Source of the DNA: Dactylococcopsis salina PCC 8305
GTDB lineage: Bacteria > Cyanobacteriota > Cyanobacteriia > Cyanobacteriales > Rubidibacteraceae
Assembly (NCBI RefSeq): GCF_000317615.1
Contig: NC_019780.1
Span: 806,001-870,000, forward strand
Length of the DNA stretch: 64,000 bases
Direction of reading: 5' to 3'
In this document: piece after piece, positions 9,220 to 17,599 of the stretch
Position numbering within the stretch: position 1 is the first letter of the stretch
How the letters are laid out: each line of letters opens with the position of its first letter
Made by a program: the position numbers and the translations under genes
The notes under the pieces: model-generated
What the model was told of the DNA's origin: nothing
The model's input: the letters and a program-made list of their open reading frames with translations, nothing else
The model's database searches: none

Positions 9220-9942
9220 ATGACATCTTTTGCCACTGCTTCTGCCAGAGCCGAAATGAATGAATTACGACGTTTAAAAACCCTGCTACCGCCAGAGTTA
9301 CAAAGCTGGGTGATTGTTGAGGCAACAACAGAAGTGAATCCCCCGATCATTCGCAGCGAAGAAATTGGTCGGGATGAAGTGGAAATTCAAATTGATCTTG
9401 GGAAGTGGGAAAATCTTTCTCTAGACCAACGTAACTTGATGTTTTGGCATGAAGTCGCTCGGATTCAAGATGATACCATCCCGAAAGAAGGATGGGAAAT
9501 GGCAGCCCTTGCTATTGGCTTAGGTGGCGCAGTGGGTGAACTTTGGGTGCAAGATGGACTACTCTTGATTTTAGCAGTGGGATTATGTGGGGTTTCAGGT
9601 TATCGACTCTGGCAGAAAAATAATGGCGAAAAAACCATTCAAGCTGCGATCGATGCTGATGAAAAGGCGATCGCCCTTGCCACTCGTTTCGGCTATACTG
9701 TCCCCAATGCCTATAAAAGCCTCGGTAGTGCCTTAAAAGCACTGATTGAACAAACTCCTAACCGACGCAACCGCAAAAGTTACGAAACCCGTTTACAAGC
9801 CCTTCGTAAAAGTGCCGCCAAAGCAAAATCAAAAATGCAAGGGGACAAAAAAGGCAAATCCACAGAACCACAGCCAGAAGCACCCCGTCAACAAGCACCA
9901 AGAAGCGCGAGAAGTCAAGTCAGACGGAAAAATTTACAGTAA
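9220..9942 (+). CDS. DUF3318 protein, cyanobacterial conserved
   Basis: A 240-residue protein starting 10 nt after an AGGAGG-like sequence (TAGGAGGTTTACATG), an unusually strong ribosome binding site for this window. The N-terminal half has the conserved RRLKTLLPPELQ and LMFWHEVARIQ segments. Two close hydrophobic segments (about 95-125) suggest a membrane hairpin. The C terminus is long, basic and Pro/Gln-rich. DUF3318 is found almost only in cyanobacteria and has no assigned function. Confidence 0.85.
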   Translation: MTSFATASARAEMNELRRLKTLLPPELQSWVIVEATTEVNPPIIRSEEIGRDEVEIQIDLGKWENLSLDQRNLMFWHEVARIQDDTIPKEGWEMAALAIGLGGAVGELWVQDGLLLILAVGLCGVSGYRLWQKNNGEKTIQAAIDADEKAIALATRFGYTVPNAYKSLGSALKALIEQTPNRRNRKSYETRLQALRKSAAKAKSKMQGDKKGKSTEPQPEAPRQQAPRSARSQVRRKNLQ

Positions 9943-9949
9943 ATTTTGC

Positions 9950-10136
9950 CCCCTAACCCCCAAACTTGGGGGAATGACAAGGGGAAGCCCCCTAACCCCC
10001 AAACTTGGGGGAATTAACTCTGTTCCCCAGATAAAAGTAGGTTGGGTGGAGTTTACGAAACCCAACATCAATCAGTGACCAGTGACCAGTTGTTCTTGAT
10101 CTGATCAGTTACTTAGTAGCTTACAATCTGTTACGA
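9950..10136. repeat. CCCCCTAACCCCCAAACTTGG repeats and GTAGGTTGGG copy
   Basis: Two direct copies of a hairpin-forming unit (CCCCCAAACTTGGGGGAA) at about 9949-10015, then a GTAGGTTGGG quasi-palindrome (10037-10068), CCAGTGA heptamers and a copy of the 1465-1515 block. No gene is seen. Confidence 0.75.
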
Positions 10137-10140
10137 ATTA

Positions 10141-10243
10141 TAGTGATTCCAAATAAAAAACAGCAGATCAAAGGTAGTGGGAGCATCTTGCTCCCTAGTA
10201 GCAGCCAAAATGGCTGCACTACGGAATTGAATTGGAACGACTA
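10141..10243. mobile_element. 103-bp MITE with TA target duplication
   Basis: Ends are TAGTGATTCCAA and the complement of TAGTCGTTCCAA, forming imperfect terminal inverted repeats of 12 bp. TA dinucleotides flank both sides (10139-10140, 10244-10245). The interior holds two small hairpins (GGGAGCATCTTGCTCCC and GCAGCCAAAATGGCTGC). The same flanking block occurs without the insert around 1514-1515, giving an empty site. TA duplication and size fit an IS630/Tc1-mariner-driven MITE. Confidence 0.85.
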
Positions 10244-10306
10244 TAATTGCTTACTATTCACTGTTCACTATTCACTGCTTACTGATCACTGATCACTGAT
10301 CACTGG

Positions 10307-10927
10307 TCACTGCAAAGAGAAAGCGTTTAACACCTGTTGCGCTTCGGCTTGAGTGGAAAAATGAGAGCAATCACAATCACCGTTGATGCAATTGGGTAAG
10401 TTTTCACGGCTTGCTATGGGAAGAGGGGGACGTTTCCCTTGACGATAAAGCCAAGGCGCGATCGGATCATCCAGTGACCAAACCCCTGCTTCCAAACGTT
10501 CGGCGTTGCGTTGTGCTTCTCGATAACGTTGAGCATCACAAGGATCAATATAATCTTCGTAAACGATCGCTTGTCCGTCTTTTACCATTCTTAAATTAAT
10601 CAGGCGATCGTCCTGATAGACTTCCGCAACTTGGCGACCATAGCGATCTTCTGTGATCATCCGTAGTTTAATTTTAGTCCCGATCGGGATTAGTTGCTCT
10701 AATCGTCTTGATGATGCTTTTCCTCCCCTCTGTTGCGTTTCTGGTGCGTCAATACAAGCCAGTCTGACAATAACGGGTTTTCCGTTTCGATCGATTTTGA
10801 TCGTATCCCCGTCAATGATAGAAACAATTTTTGCAGGAAGATAAGAAGAATCAGCATTTTGCAAAAATAAAAATAAAGAAATCAGAAAACCGATCGTTAA
10901 TAAGGCTTTTTTAAAGTGAGATGTCAT
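10307..10927 (-). CDS. Exported thermonuclease (SNase) family protein
   Basis: A 206-residue protein with an N-terminal hydrophobic segment (8-24) acting as signal or anchor. The SNase domain shows IIDGDTIKI (about 37-45), VRLACIDAPE (53-62) and EDRYGRQVAEVY (about 92-103), which carry the expected catalytic Arg, Glu and Ca2+-binding Asp residues. The C-terminal tail NCINGDCDCSHFSTQAEAQQVL resembles an Excalibur-like Cys/Asp calcium motif found behind extracellular nucleases. The end overlaps a repeat-rich strip. The role is probably extracellular or periplasmic DNA/RNA degradation. Confidence 0.9.
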   Translation of the reverse strand: MTSHFKKALLTIGFLISLFLFLQNADSSYLPAKIVSIIDGDTIKIDRNGKPVIVRLACIDAPETQQRGGKASSRRLEQLIPIGTKIKLRMITEDRYGRQVAEVYQDDRLINLRMVKDGQAIVYEDYIDPCDAQRYREAQRNAERLEAGVWSLDDPIAPWLYRQGKRPPLPIASRENLPNCINGDCDCSHFSTQAEAQQVLNAFSLQ

Positions 10928-10954
10928 TAATTTCAGTTTCTAAGTTTTAGGAGA

Positions 10955-11240
10955 TCAGGGATTTTTCCAGACAAATCGTAACGGTTTTTCTCGCCATTCT
11001 CCAGCGTGTTTACTAATGCCAATTCTAGGAGTTGTTACGATTTGCGATCGCGCCACCTCAACGCCTGTATCTCGAAACCAGAGTCCGTTGTCTGGAATCG
11101 GTGTTTTCCCATTGAATAATGAGGCTGGTGATTTTCCCCTGTGGATATTGTCGCACTAATTCTTTACCTAACAATTTCGGAGCAAGCTCGATCGCCGCAT
11201 CTTGGAAAAAACTTGTGGGAATAATCTGATTATGATTCAT
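10955..11240 (-). pseudogene. Internally deleted 3-methyladenine DNA glycosylase (Mpg)
   Basis: The first 40 codons read IIPTSFFQDAAIELAPKLLGKELVR, the N terminus of alkyl-base DNA glycosylases. In another frame, down to the TGA at 10955, the sequence gives WFRDTGVEVARSQIV and PRIGISKHAGEWREKPLRF, the family's C terminus. The middle, including the catalytic region, is missing and the two ends are joined out of frame near 11110. A normal gene is about 190-200 codons, so roughly half is lost. Confidence 0.8.
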
Positions 11241-11365
11241 AATTGTAAATATTTATTTTCTTCATCCAGTATTCTACTATAGAAACAAGAGATAAAAGTG
11301 AGTCGCGCTTTACTCGTGGAGTTTTTTGGTAATATCATTTTGATAAACTGGTGCTACACACTAGC

Positions 11366-11445
11366 CCATTTTCCCCCCTTTCAAAGGCTAGGGGGGGTTT
11401 ACCCATTTTCCCCCCTTTCAAAGGAGGGCTAGGGGGGATTTACTG
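11366..11445. repeat. CCCATTTTCCCCCCTTTCAAAGG direct repeats (two copies)
   Basis: Two copies of a CCCCCCTTTCAAAGG...AGGGGGG hairpin unit, each ending in TTTAC, in the gap between the Mpg remnant and the Uma2 gene. This is a common type of dispersed hairpin. The rest of the 260-bp gap shows no gene. Confidence 0.7.
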
Positions 11446-11499
11446 TAACTTGACTTCTTCAAAATAGTATAAATAAAAAATGATTTTGAATCAAAAGAA

Positions 11500-12123
11500 A
11501 TGAGTTTAACTACTGCCAATCAATTACAGCATTTTCAAGCAATAATTGAGTTAGCGAAATCTAAGAATCGTGACGCTGAACAAATTTTTATTATTAATAA
11601 TGTAACTTGGCAAGAGTATGAAAAATTACTGGAAATAACCAGCGAAGAAGCAGGAATATTATTAAAGTATAATCAAGAAAATTTAGAATTAATGTCGCCC
11701 AGCAGTCGCCATGAAATTTACAAAGAAAATATTGGCATTTTATTAGAGTGTTATTTTCTAACCAAGAAGATTCGATTTTATTCCCTCGGATCAACTACCT
11801 TTCTTTCTCAGTCACTTTCTCGCGGAATTGAACCTGATAAAAGTTATTGCGTTAATAGCCGAAAAGATTTCCCTGATTTAGCAATTGAGGTGATTATTAC
11901 TCATGGTGGAATTGATGCTTTAGAAATCTATAAAACCTTAGAAGTGAGTGAAGTTTGGTTTTGGGAAGAAGAGAAACTAAACATTTATGTTTTACAAAAT
12001 CAAGAGTATATTCAAGTCAATCAAAGTAATTTATTTCCTGATTTACCCCTAGAGTTATTAGTGCAATATATTCCCAGTGATGAACCCTTTGATGCTGTTT
12101 TACAATTTAGAAATCAAATTTAG
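11500..12123 (+). CDS. Uma2 family endonuclease-like protein (DUF820)
   Basis: A 207-residue PD-(D/E)XK superfamily protein. The Uma2 hallmarks are LELMSPSSRHE (about 65-75), the IEPDKSYCV acid motif (about 109-117), FPDLAIEVI (about 126-134) and YKTLEVSEVWFWEE (about 147-160). These proteins are abundant in cyanobacteria and their function is unsettled; a transposon-linked nuclease role is often assumed. The stop codon TAG is made from the target duplication plus the first G of the element inserted at 12123; the uninterrupted sequence would have read TAA at the same place. Confidence 0.88.
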   Translation: MSLTTANQLQHFQAIIELAKSKNRDAEQIFIINNVTWQEYEKLLEITSEEAGILLKYNQENLELMSPSSRHEIYKENIGILLECYFLTKKIRFYSLGSTTFLSQSLSRGIEPDKSYCVNSRKDFPDLAIEVIITHGGIDALEIYKTLEVSEVWFWEEEKLNIYVLQNQEYIQVNQSNLFPDLPLELLVQYIPSDEPFDAVLQFRNQI

Positions 12124-12369
12124 GGTTTGCTGAAAAAGTTCATGTTTTCGGTATAGTAAGGCAAAAGGCAAGAGGCAAGAGGCAAGAGGCAAGATGGGGA
12201 AGATGGGGGAGATGGGGGAGATGGGGGGAGAAAAATCGCTCCCTTGTCTTCCTTGTCTTCCTTGTCTCCCATTGCTCCCTTGTCTCCCATTTCTCCCTTG
12301 CACTTTTTCCAAGAATTAAGAGCCTTAAAAGCTGATTGGATAAAGGTTTTAGGTTTATTCAGTAAGCCC
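12123..12369 (+). mobile_element. Non-autonomous element, 7-bp target duplication AAATTTA
   Basis: Starts GGGTTTGCTGAAAAAG and ends TTTATTCAGTAAGCCC, imperfect inverted repeats. Direct repeats AAATTTA flank it at 12116-12122 and 12370-12376. Inside are GGCAAGA heptamers, GATGGGGGA nonamers and then CTTGTCTCC nonamers, which are roughly self-complementary. A conserved arm (AAGAGCCTTAAAAGC) sits near the right end. No transposase is encoded. Confidence 0.85.
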
Positions 12370-12423
12370 AAATTTAAAAATAAGGTGGGCAAGGCAAACC
12401 CTACTATGGTTAAGAAGCTAGTT

Positions 12424-13842
12424 TTACAGTTGTTTCACTTCTGCGACTAACTGACTCAACATATCTTTCGCACTGCCAAACAGCATGGTCGTTTTATCTT
12501 GGAAAAAGAGTTCATTCTGAATCCCAGAAAACCCCGTTCCCAAACTGCGCTTAATAACAATGGTTTGCTTTGCCTTATCCACCTCTAAAATCGGCATTCC
12601 ATAAATCGGACTTCCCGCATCATGTCGCGCCCCAGGGTTAACCACATCATTTGCGCCAACCACTAACGCCACATCCGTTTGTTCAAACTGGGGGTTAATG
12701 TCATCCATATCATAGAGTTGGGTATAAGGAACATTTGCCTCCGCGAGCAAAACATTCATGTGTCCAGGCATTCTTCCCGCCACTGGGTGAATGGCATATC
12801 TGACTTCAACGCCTCCTTGTTCAAGCAGAATCGCTAATTCCTGAATCGCTTGTTGGGCTTGAGCAACTGCCATCCCATATCCTGGAACAATCACCACCGA
12901 ACGCGCATAGCGCAACATCATCGCTGCTTCTTCTGATCCAATGCTGCGAACCACTTTATCCCCTAAATCAGCGCCACCAGCACCAGCAACACCACCAGAG
13001 TCACCGCCACCGAAAGCACCGAATAAGACGCTGAGGAGAGAGCGATTCATGCCTTTACACATGATTTCTGTGAGAATTAAACCCGATGCACCGACTAACG
13101 CCCCAGCGATAATCAGCATATTGTTCATCACCACGAAACCAGCCGCACTCGCCGCTAATCCCGACAGAGAGTTTAACAGGGAAATCACAACGGGCATATC
13201 GCCGCCACCGATGGGAAGTACAAATAAAATCCCAAACAGACTCGCTAACCCAATCATGGCGAAAAACGCCGCTTGATCCGCAGGATTCGCAATTAAAAAG
13301 CCACTGCTGACTACAAACGCCCCAGCGATCGCGATATTCACGGGTTGCTGTAAAGGAAACGTCACGGGTTTTCCTGTAATAATTCCTTGTAACTTTCCAA
13401 CCGCAACTAAACTACCCGTCAAGGTTGCGCCACCGATAAAGATGCCTAAAACGACAGTAATCGTTGCATCGAGGGGAACACCTGCTTCGGTGTGGACTAA
13501 ACGCCAAAATTCGCCCATAGCAACCAACGCCGAAGCCGCCCCCCCTAATCCGTTCAGGAAGCCGACCATTTGGGGCATTGCTGTCATGGCAACGGTTTTA
13601 GCAATAATCGCACCAATCACCGAACCAACCGCAACTCCGATTAACACCCATTGATAATTGAGAATCTGTTGATCCAGTAGAGTGACAACCACAGCCAGTA
13701 ACATTCCCGCTGCGGATAAAACGTTGCCATTGCGGGCGGTTGCAGGAGAACCGAGTTTCTTTAAGCCCAGAATAAATAGGGATGCAGCCACTAAATAGCT
13801 GATTTGAATCCCTGTGGGTAAAAATGCTGTTAAATCATTCAC
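12424..13842 (-). CDS. pntB: NAD(P) transhydrogenase subunit beta
   Basis: Membrane subunit that couples proton translocation to hydride transfer between NADH and NADP+. It has 472 residues with about nine transmembrane helices in the first 270. The NADP(H)-binding domain III lies at the C terminus with VVIVPGYGMAVAQAQ (about 313-327), RMPGHMNVLLAEANVPY, and DVALVVGANDVVNPGARHD. It is the last gene of pntA1-pntA2-pntB, 16 bp after pntA2, in the thylakoid or plasma membrane. Confidence 0.97.
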   Translation of the reverse strand: MNDLTAFLPTGIQISYLVAASLFILGLKKLGSPATARNGNVLSAAGMLLAVVVTLLDQQILNYQWVLIGVAVGSVIGAIIAKTVAMTAMPQMVGFLNGLGGAASALVAMGEFWRLVHTEAGVPLDATITVVLGIFIGGATLTGSLVAVGKLQGIITGKPVTFPLQQPVNIAIAGAFVVSSGFLIANPADQAAFFAMIGLASLFGILFVLPIGGGDMPVVISLLNSLSGLAASAAGFVVMNNMLIIAGALVGASGLILTEIMCKGMNRSLLSVLFGAFGGGDSGGVAGAGGADLGDKVVRSIGSEEAAMMLRYARSVVIVPGYGMAVAQAQQAIQELAILLEQGGVEVRYAIHPVAGRMPGHMNVLLAEANVPYTQLYDMDDINPQFEQTDVALVVGANDVVNPGARHDAGSPIYGMPILEVDKAKQTIVIKRSLGTGFSGIQNELFFQDKTTMLFGSAKDMLSQLVAEVKQL

Positions 13843-13858
13843 GTTTGCTGATTCCTCC

Positions 13859-14140
13859 TTACTTCTTAAACATTTGTAGCATTCGATCGGTGACTAAAAA
13901 GCCTCCCACCACATTAATCGTCCCTAAAATTACCGCAATAAAGCCCATCACCGTGGTGACGGTACTATTACCACTCGCACCAGCAATTAAAACCGCACCA
14001 ATGACGGTAATGCCAGAAATCGCATTCGCACCGGACATTAAGGGCGTGTGTAACGTTGGGGGAACTTTATTGATCACCTCAAAGCCCACAAACGCAGCCA
14101 GAACAAAAACAAATAAACTGGCGATCAGTGTTGTTTCCAT
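13859..14140 (-). CDS. pntA2: NAD(P) transhydrogenase alpha subunit, membrane part
   Basis: A 93-residue protein with three transmembrane helices, equal to the C-terminal membrane domain of E. coli PntA. It contains SGANAISGITVIGA (about 40-53), a conserved proton-channel segment, and HTPLMSG before it. A separate small gene for this part is usual in cyanobacteria and Rhodospirillum. It lies between pntA1 (18 bp) and pntB (16 bp), so all three should be one transcript. Confidence 0.95.
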   Translation of the reverse strand: METTLIASLFVFVLAAFVGFEVINKVPPTLHTPLMSGANAISGITVIGAVLIAGASGNSTVTTVMGFIAVILGTINVVGGFLVTDRMLQMFKK

Positions 14141-14158
14141 GATTATTTCCTCGCTTTT

Positions 14159-15310
14159 CTAGACTTTTGATTCGGTTTTCGTGGCTAAAATATCCTTAAC
14201 TCGTTGGTTACGGAGTTCGCCATCGTGAGTGAGACAAATACTGTTGATAATATCGTCTTCAAAATTGAGTTGCATTTGTTCCTCTTTAACCAGATATTGC
14301 AAAAGGGTAGAAATATTTTTGCTGTACATCTGGCTAGAGTGAACGGGAAGCGAGGAAGGAAGATTAATCGGTCCGATGACAGTGATACCCGGTTCAACTT
14401 GGATATCTTTTCCAGCTTCGGTGGGTTCGCAGTTCCCTCCCTGTTCGCCAGCTAAATCAACGATGACAGAACCAGATTTCATTTCCTTGATCATCTCCGT
14501 TGTCACCAGTTGTGGCGCTCGTTTTCCTTGTACTTGTGCGGTAGTGATCACCACATCCGCCGTAGCCACGTGCTTGGCGATCAGTTCTTGGGATTTTTGT
14601 TTCGCATCTTTAGAAACTTCTTTGGCGTAACCATCTTTGGTGGTGGTTTCTTCCTCAACGGTCATTTCTACGAATTTACCGCCTAAACTTTCCACCTGTT
14701 CTTTCACTTCTGGACGAATATCAAAGGCTTCTACCAGTGCGCCTAAACGTCTGGCGGTGGCGATCGCTTGTAAACCAGCAACCCCAACGCCAATGACAAA
14801 AACAGTCGCTGGGCGAATCGTTCCCGCTGCGGTGGTTAACATCGGGAAGAATTTCGGAAGCGCGGTAGCACCGAGTAAGACGGCTTTATAACCAGCGATG
14901 TTCGCTTGGGAGGAAAGCGCGTCCATACTTTGGGCGCGGCTGGTACGCGGCATTAATTCCAGTGAGAAAGCATTAACGCCCTGTTCTCCCAGAGTTTGAA
15001 TCAGTTCGGGGTTTCCAAAGGGGTTAAGCAACCCAATGATCGATTTTCCTTTTTGTAACAAAGGGAGTTCTTCTTCTTTGAGGGCTGCTACTTTCGTGAT
15101 GATGTCCGCATTTTGCCAAAGTGTCGCTTTATCGGCGATAATGGTTGCGCCTGCTTCTTCATAAGCGCGATCGCTAAAAAAACCAGCCTCTCCAGCCCCA
15201 GCTTCCACTTCAATTTCCCAGCCTTGTTTAACGAGACGGGAAACTACGTCTGGAATCAACGCGACGCGACGTTCCCCGACTTCGATTTCTTTCGTTACTG
15301 CTATTTTCAT
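14159..15310 (-). CDS. pntA1: NAD(P) transhydrogenase alpha subunit, NAD(H)-binding part
   Basis: Soluble domain I that binds NAD(H). It has 383 residues, closely related to alanine dehydrogenase. The N terminus EIEVGERRVALIPDVV and the Rossmann motif VFVIGVGVAGLQAIATARRLGA (about 170-191) with the acidic D of EAFDIRP are clear. The mobile loop and VVITTAQVQGKRAPQLV follow. It is first in the operon, with a divergent lipoprotein gene upstream. A TTGACA (plus-strand TGTCAA at 15390-15395) could be the -35 box for this operon. Confidence 0.96.
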   Translation of the reverse strand: MKIAVTKEIEVGERRVALIPDVVSRLVKQGWEIEVEAGAGEAGFFSDRAYEEAGATIIADKATLWQNADIITKVAALKEEELPLLQKGKSIIGLLNPFGNPELIQTLGEQGVNAFSLELMPRTSRAQSMDALSSQANIAGYKAVLLGATALPKFFPMLTTAAGTIRPATVFVIGVGVAGLQAIATARRLGALVEAFDIRPEVKEQVESLGGKFVEMTVEEETTTKDGYAKEVSKDAKQKSQELIAKHVATADVVITTAQVQGKRAPQLVTTEMIKEMKSGSVIVDLAGEQGGNCEPTEAGKDIQVEPGITVIGPINLPSSLPVHSSQMYSKNISTLLQYLVKEEQMQLNFEDDIINSICLTHDGELRNQRVKDILATKTESKV

Positions 15311-15467
15311 TTTTTCTGAGTTTCTAGGTCTCTACAAGTCCTGATTGAACGGACAACGAATAATCTATTGTTGATTTTTACAATCAAGTTGTCAAATATC
15401 TTAATGTATCGGACGATGAGAGGAAGGAGAATTTTAGGTTCTCTTATAGTTTTGAGAGACGGAATGG

Positions 15468-15947
15468 ATGATGCTTTTTCCTCGACGTTGCTTCTCGGTT
15501 GCTCTGATTTTACTTCTAACTCTGTTAACTGCTTGTGGAGGGAATACCCCACCGAAAGGGTTAGCCCCTGGAAAAGACATTGTTAAACACGCGATCGCGC
15601 GACAGTTAACTTTAATCGAAGATCGCCTCACCGCGCAACTCGATCGAGTCTCCCCCACCAACTTTACCATCCAAAATCTCAATATTAAAACCCTCAACCC
15701 AGTTTATATCGCCGATTTAGCCACCTATCAAATCAGTGGCACATACACCTTAAAATTAAATCTCCCTCGTCAAGAAGTGACCCAAGAAAAAAACCAGTTT
15801 GAAATCTATCTCCAACGACAAGCAGAAGGGAAAACTTGGCGCTTGTTAATTCGTGACAATGACTTTTCTGCCAGTAATACGAATGAGAATCAGGAAGAAG
15901 ACACAGAAGAGAAAGTAACCGCTTGGAAAAGTTATTTGGTTACTTAA
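15468..15947 (+). CDS. Predicted lipoprotein, 159 residues
   Basis: A type II signal peptide with lipobox LLTAC (Cys23), followed by GGNTPPK. The mature part is mixed beta-strand and rich in charged residues, with an acidic C terminus (NENQEEDTEEK). I do not recognise a family. It is divergent from pntA1 with a 157-bp shared upstream region. Two start codons lie in tandem (ATGATG) and the first is used here. Confidence 0.75.
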   Translation: MMLFPRRCFSVALILLLTLLTACGGNTPPKGLAPGKDIVKHAIARQLTLIEDRLTAQLDRVSPTNFTIQNLNIKTLNPVYIADLATYQISGTYTLKLNLPRQEVTQEKNQFEIYLQRQAEGKTWRLLIRDNDFSASNTNENQEEDTEEKVTAWKSYLVT

Positions 15948-15978
15948 CTTTTTTACTTGTTTATGTTCTAAATAATCT

Positions 15979-16284
15979 TTAGGAGAATGAGACATATTCA
16001 ACCTCCCGCAAGATTTTAAAGCCAAAGTGAGGACTTAAAGATTCTGGGGTAACTAAGTCAACTTTACGCTCAAATAAATCTTCTAGAAAACAACTTAGTT
16101 CCATGAAATTTCGGAACGTTTTTTGTTCAGGATTAAAAATAACAAAAATATCTAAGTCACTATTAGCTGTGACAGTTCCAGTAACAAAAGAACCGAATAT
16201 TCCCAACTCATTGACCCCAAATTCTTTTAGCTGGTTTCGATGTTTCTGCAAATTTTGAATAATTTCATCTTTCGTTGTTACCAT
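15979..16284 (-). CDS. MNT-type nucleotidyltransferase, orphan antitoxin-like
   Basis: A 101-residue minimal nucleotidyltransferase with the active-site signature IFGSFVTGTVTANSDLDIFV (about 29-48), where G-S and D-x-D are the catalytic elements. In MNT/HEPN modules this protein is the antitoxin that modifies the HEPN ribonuclease. No HEPN gene lies within several kilobases on either side, so the partner has been lost or lies elsewhere. The gene runs antisense between the lipoprotein and a heptamer tract. Confidence 0.85.
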   Translation of the reverse strand: MVTTKDEIIQNLQKHRNQLKEFGVNELGIFGSFVTGTVTANSDLDIFVIFNPEQKTFRNFMELSCFLEDLFERKVDLVTPESLSPHFGFKILREVEYVSFS

Positions 16285-16365
16285 TAACTATATTTCTCGC
16301 GTATTTTTATAGCGCTACAAAATCAGGTTAGGACATTCCAAAATCTTGAAACTCACCTATAACTT

Positions 16366-16503
16366 ACTAAGGCAACTTGCCTCTTGCCTCTTGCCTCTTG
16401 CCTTTTGCCTCTTGCCTCTTGCCTTTTGCCTCTTGCCTCTTGCCTTTTGCCTTTTGCCTTTTGCCTCTTGCCTCTTGCCTTTTACCTCTTGCCTCTTGCC
16501 TAG
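16366..16503. repeat. CTTGCCT/CTTTTGC heptamer array
   Basis: About nineteen tandem heptamers of CTTGCCT with CTTTTGC variants. On the complement it reads GGCAAGA/GGCAAAA, the same unit carried inside the 7-bp-duplication elements. Open frames here (poly L-L-P-L-A-F) are translated repeat, not genes. Confidence 0.9.
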
Positions 16504-16595
16504 CACTATAAAGACAACTTCGATTATAACCAATCGGTGCTTGCATCAATTACCTTCTATCATGGAAATGTCTGATTGTAGGTAAGGAACTAATT

Positions 16596-17522
16596 ATGAG
16601 TGATAATCAGCAACGCATTCTCGGATATTTTATCGAAGAAGCAAAAGAACATCTCGGAACACTGGAACAAGGATTAATGAACCTTTCTGAAGCCAGTGAA
16701 GACTCCGAACAAATTGACGAGTTATTCCGCGCAGCACACTCCATTAAAGGGGGTGGGGCAATGTTAGGATATGGAAGCATCCAAAAAACTGCCCATCGTC
16801 TCGAAGATGCTTTTAAGGTGTTTCGCGATGGGAAGGTTAATGTTGATGAAAAACTAGAGTCTTTGTTTCTGACAGCGTTTGATGTCTTACAGGATTTAAT
16901 TACTCGTTTAGAATCTCCTGAAGGATTAAGTGAAGCACAAGGGAAAGAGTTAGTTAAAGGCGCAGAATCCCAGTTTAAAGAATTACAGCAACATTTAGAT
17001 CAATGCGCTGATATTAAAGCAGTGATTGCTGATTTAGGGGCGACAGAAACTGAGGAAACCCCAACCGCAAGCGAACCTCAAGAGACAGAAAAAACAACGG
17101 CGGTTAGTCCTCTTGAAAGTTTGCGTCCCCTCTTACGGCAAATGTTAGCAGACTTTAAAGGAGATGATAATCCTGATAGTCGTCAGAGTTTATGGGAAAC
17201 TTGCGATCGCGCCAAGGACATTGCCCCTGACAATTCTCAATGGCTAGAATTAGTTAAGGCAAGTAAAAGCGCCATCGGCAACCCTAAACATTCTTATTCT
17301 ACTCTTGCTCCCGTGATTATTCAAGAATTAAAACAAGGAGCAGATCACTTAGAACTGGGTCAACCTGAAAAAATAGAAGTCAGTGAAAGCCTTGAACGTC
17401 TCGCTAATACTCCCACCCCACAAGTTTTAATTCCCGCCGAACCCGAAGCCGCCGCCGCCTTACTGAAACGTATTTTTAATCAACAGCAACTCTCACAACT
17501 GAAAGCAAAAATTGGCGTTTAA
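16596..17522 (+). CDS. Hpt domain phosphotransfer protein, CheA N-terminus-like
   Basis: A 308-residue protein. The N-terminal Hpt domain (1-115) has the phosphorylatable His48 in AAHSIKGGGAMLG. A linker rich in Glu, Thr and Pro (about 148-175) leads to a second helical domain of unknown type. There is no kinase, P3 or CheW domain, so this is a stand-alone phosphotransfer protein or a relative of the Hpt head of CheA-like regulators of type IV pilus motility. No response regulator lies next to it. Confidence 0.85.
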   Translation: MSDNQQRILGYFIEEAKEHLGTLEQGLMNLSEASEDSEQIDELFRAAHSIKGGGAMLGYGSIQKTAHRLEDAFKVFRDGKVNVDEKLESLFLTAFDVLQDLITRLESPEGLSEAQGKELVKGAESQFKELQQHLDQCADIKAVIADLGATETEETPTASEPQETEKTTAVSPLESLRPLLRQMLADFKGDDNPDSRQSLWETCDRAKDIAPDNSQWLELVKASKSAIGNPKHSYSTLAPVIIQELKQGADHLELGQPEKIEVSESLERLANTPTPQVLIPAEPEAAAALLKRIFNQQQLSQLKAKIGV

Positions 17523-17561
17523 ACCAAATTTTGAGTGGGAAAAAAATGATTAGTGATTCTG

Positions 17562-17570
17562 TGATATAAT
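17562..17570 (+). promoter_or_regulatory. Extended -10 promoter TGATATAAT
   Basis: A perfect TGnTATAAT box 40 bp after the Hpt gene. Transcription should start near 17577. This places the TTG at 17570 upstream of the transcript start and argues for a later start codon for the next gene. Confidence 0.55.
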
Positions 17571-17599
17571 TGCAAGCTGGTAATTTTACCCAACCCAAC

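Noticed and set aside
12100-12392. Open frames with G-D-K-G-D-K or P-P-S-P-P-S repeats
   Set aside because: They are translations of the nonamer and heptamer arrays inside the mobile element and lie in several frames at once.
12941-15319. Many plus-strand open frames opposite the pnt genes
   Set aside because: They are antisense shadows of pntB, pntA2 and pntA1, with no homology or ribosome binding site.
16346-16585. Open frame of repeated L-P-L-A-F residues, membrane-like
   Set aside because: It is the CTTGCCT heptamer array read as protein, with no start signal.
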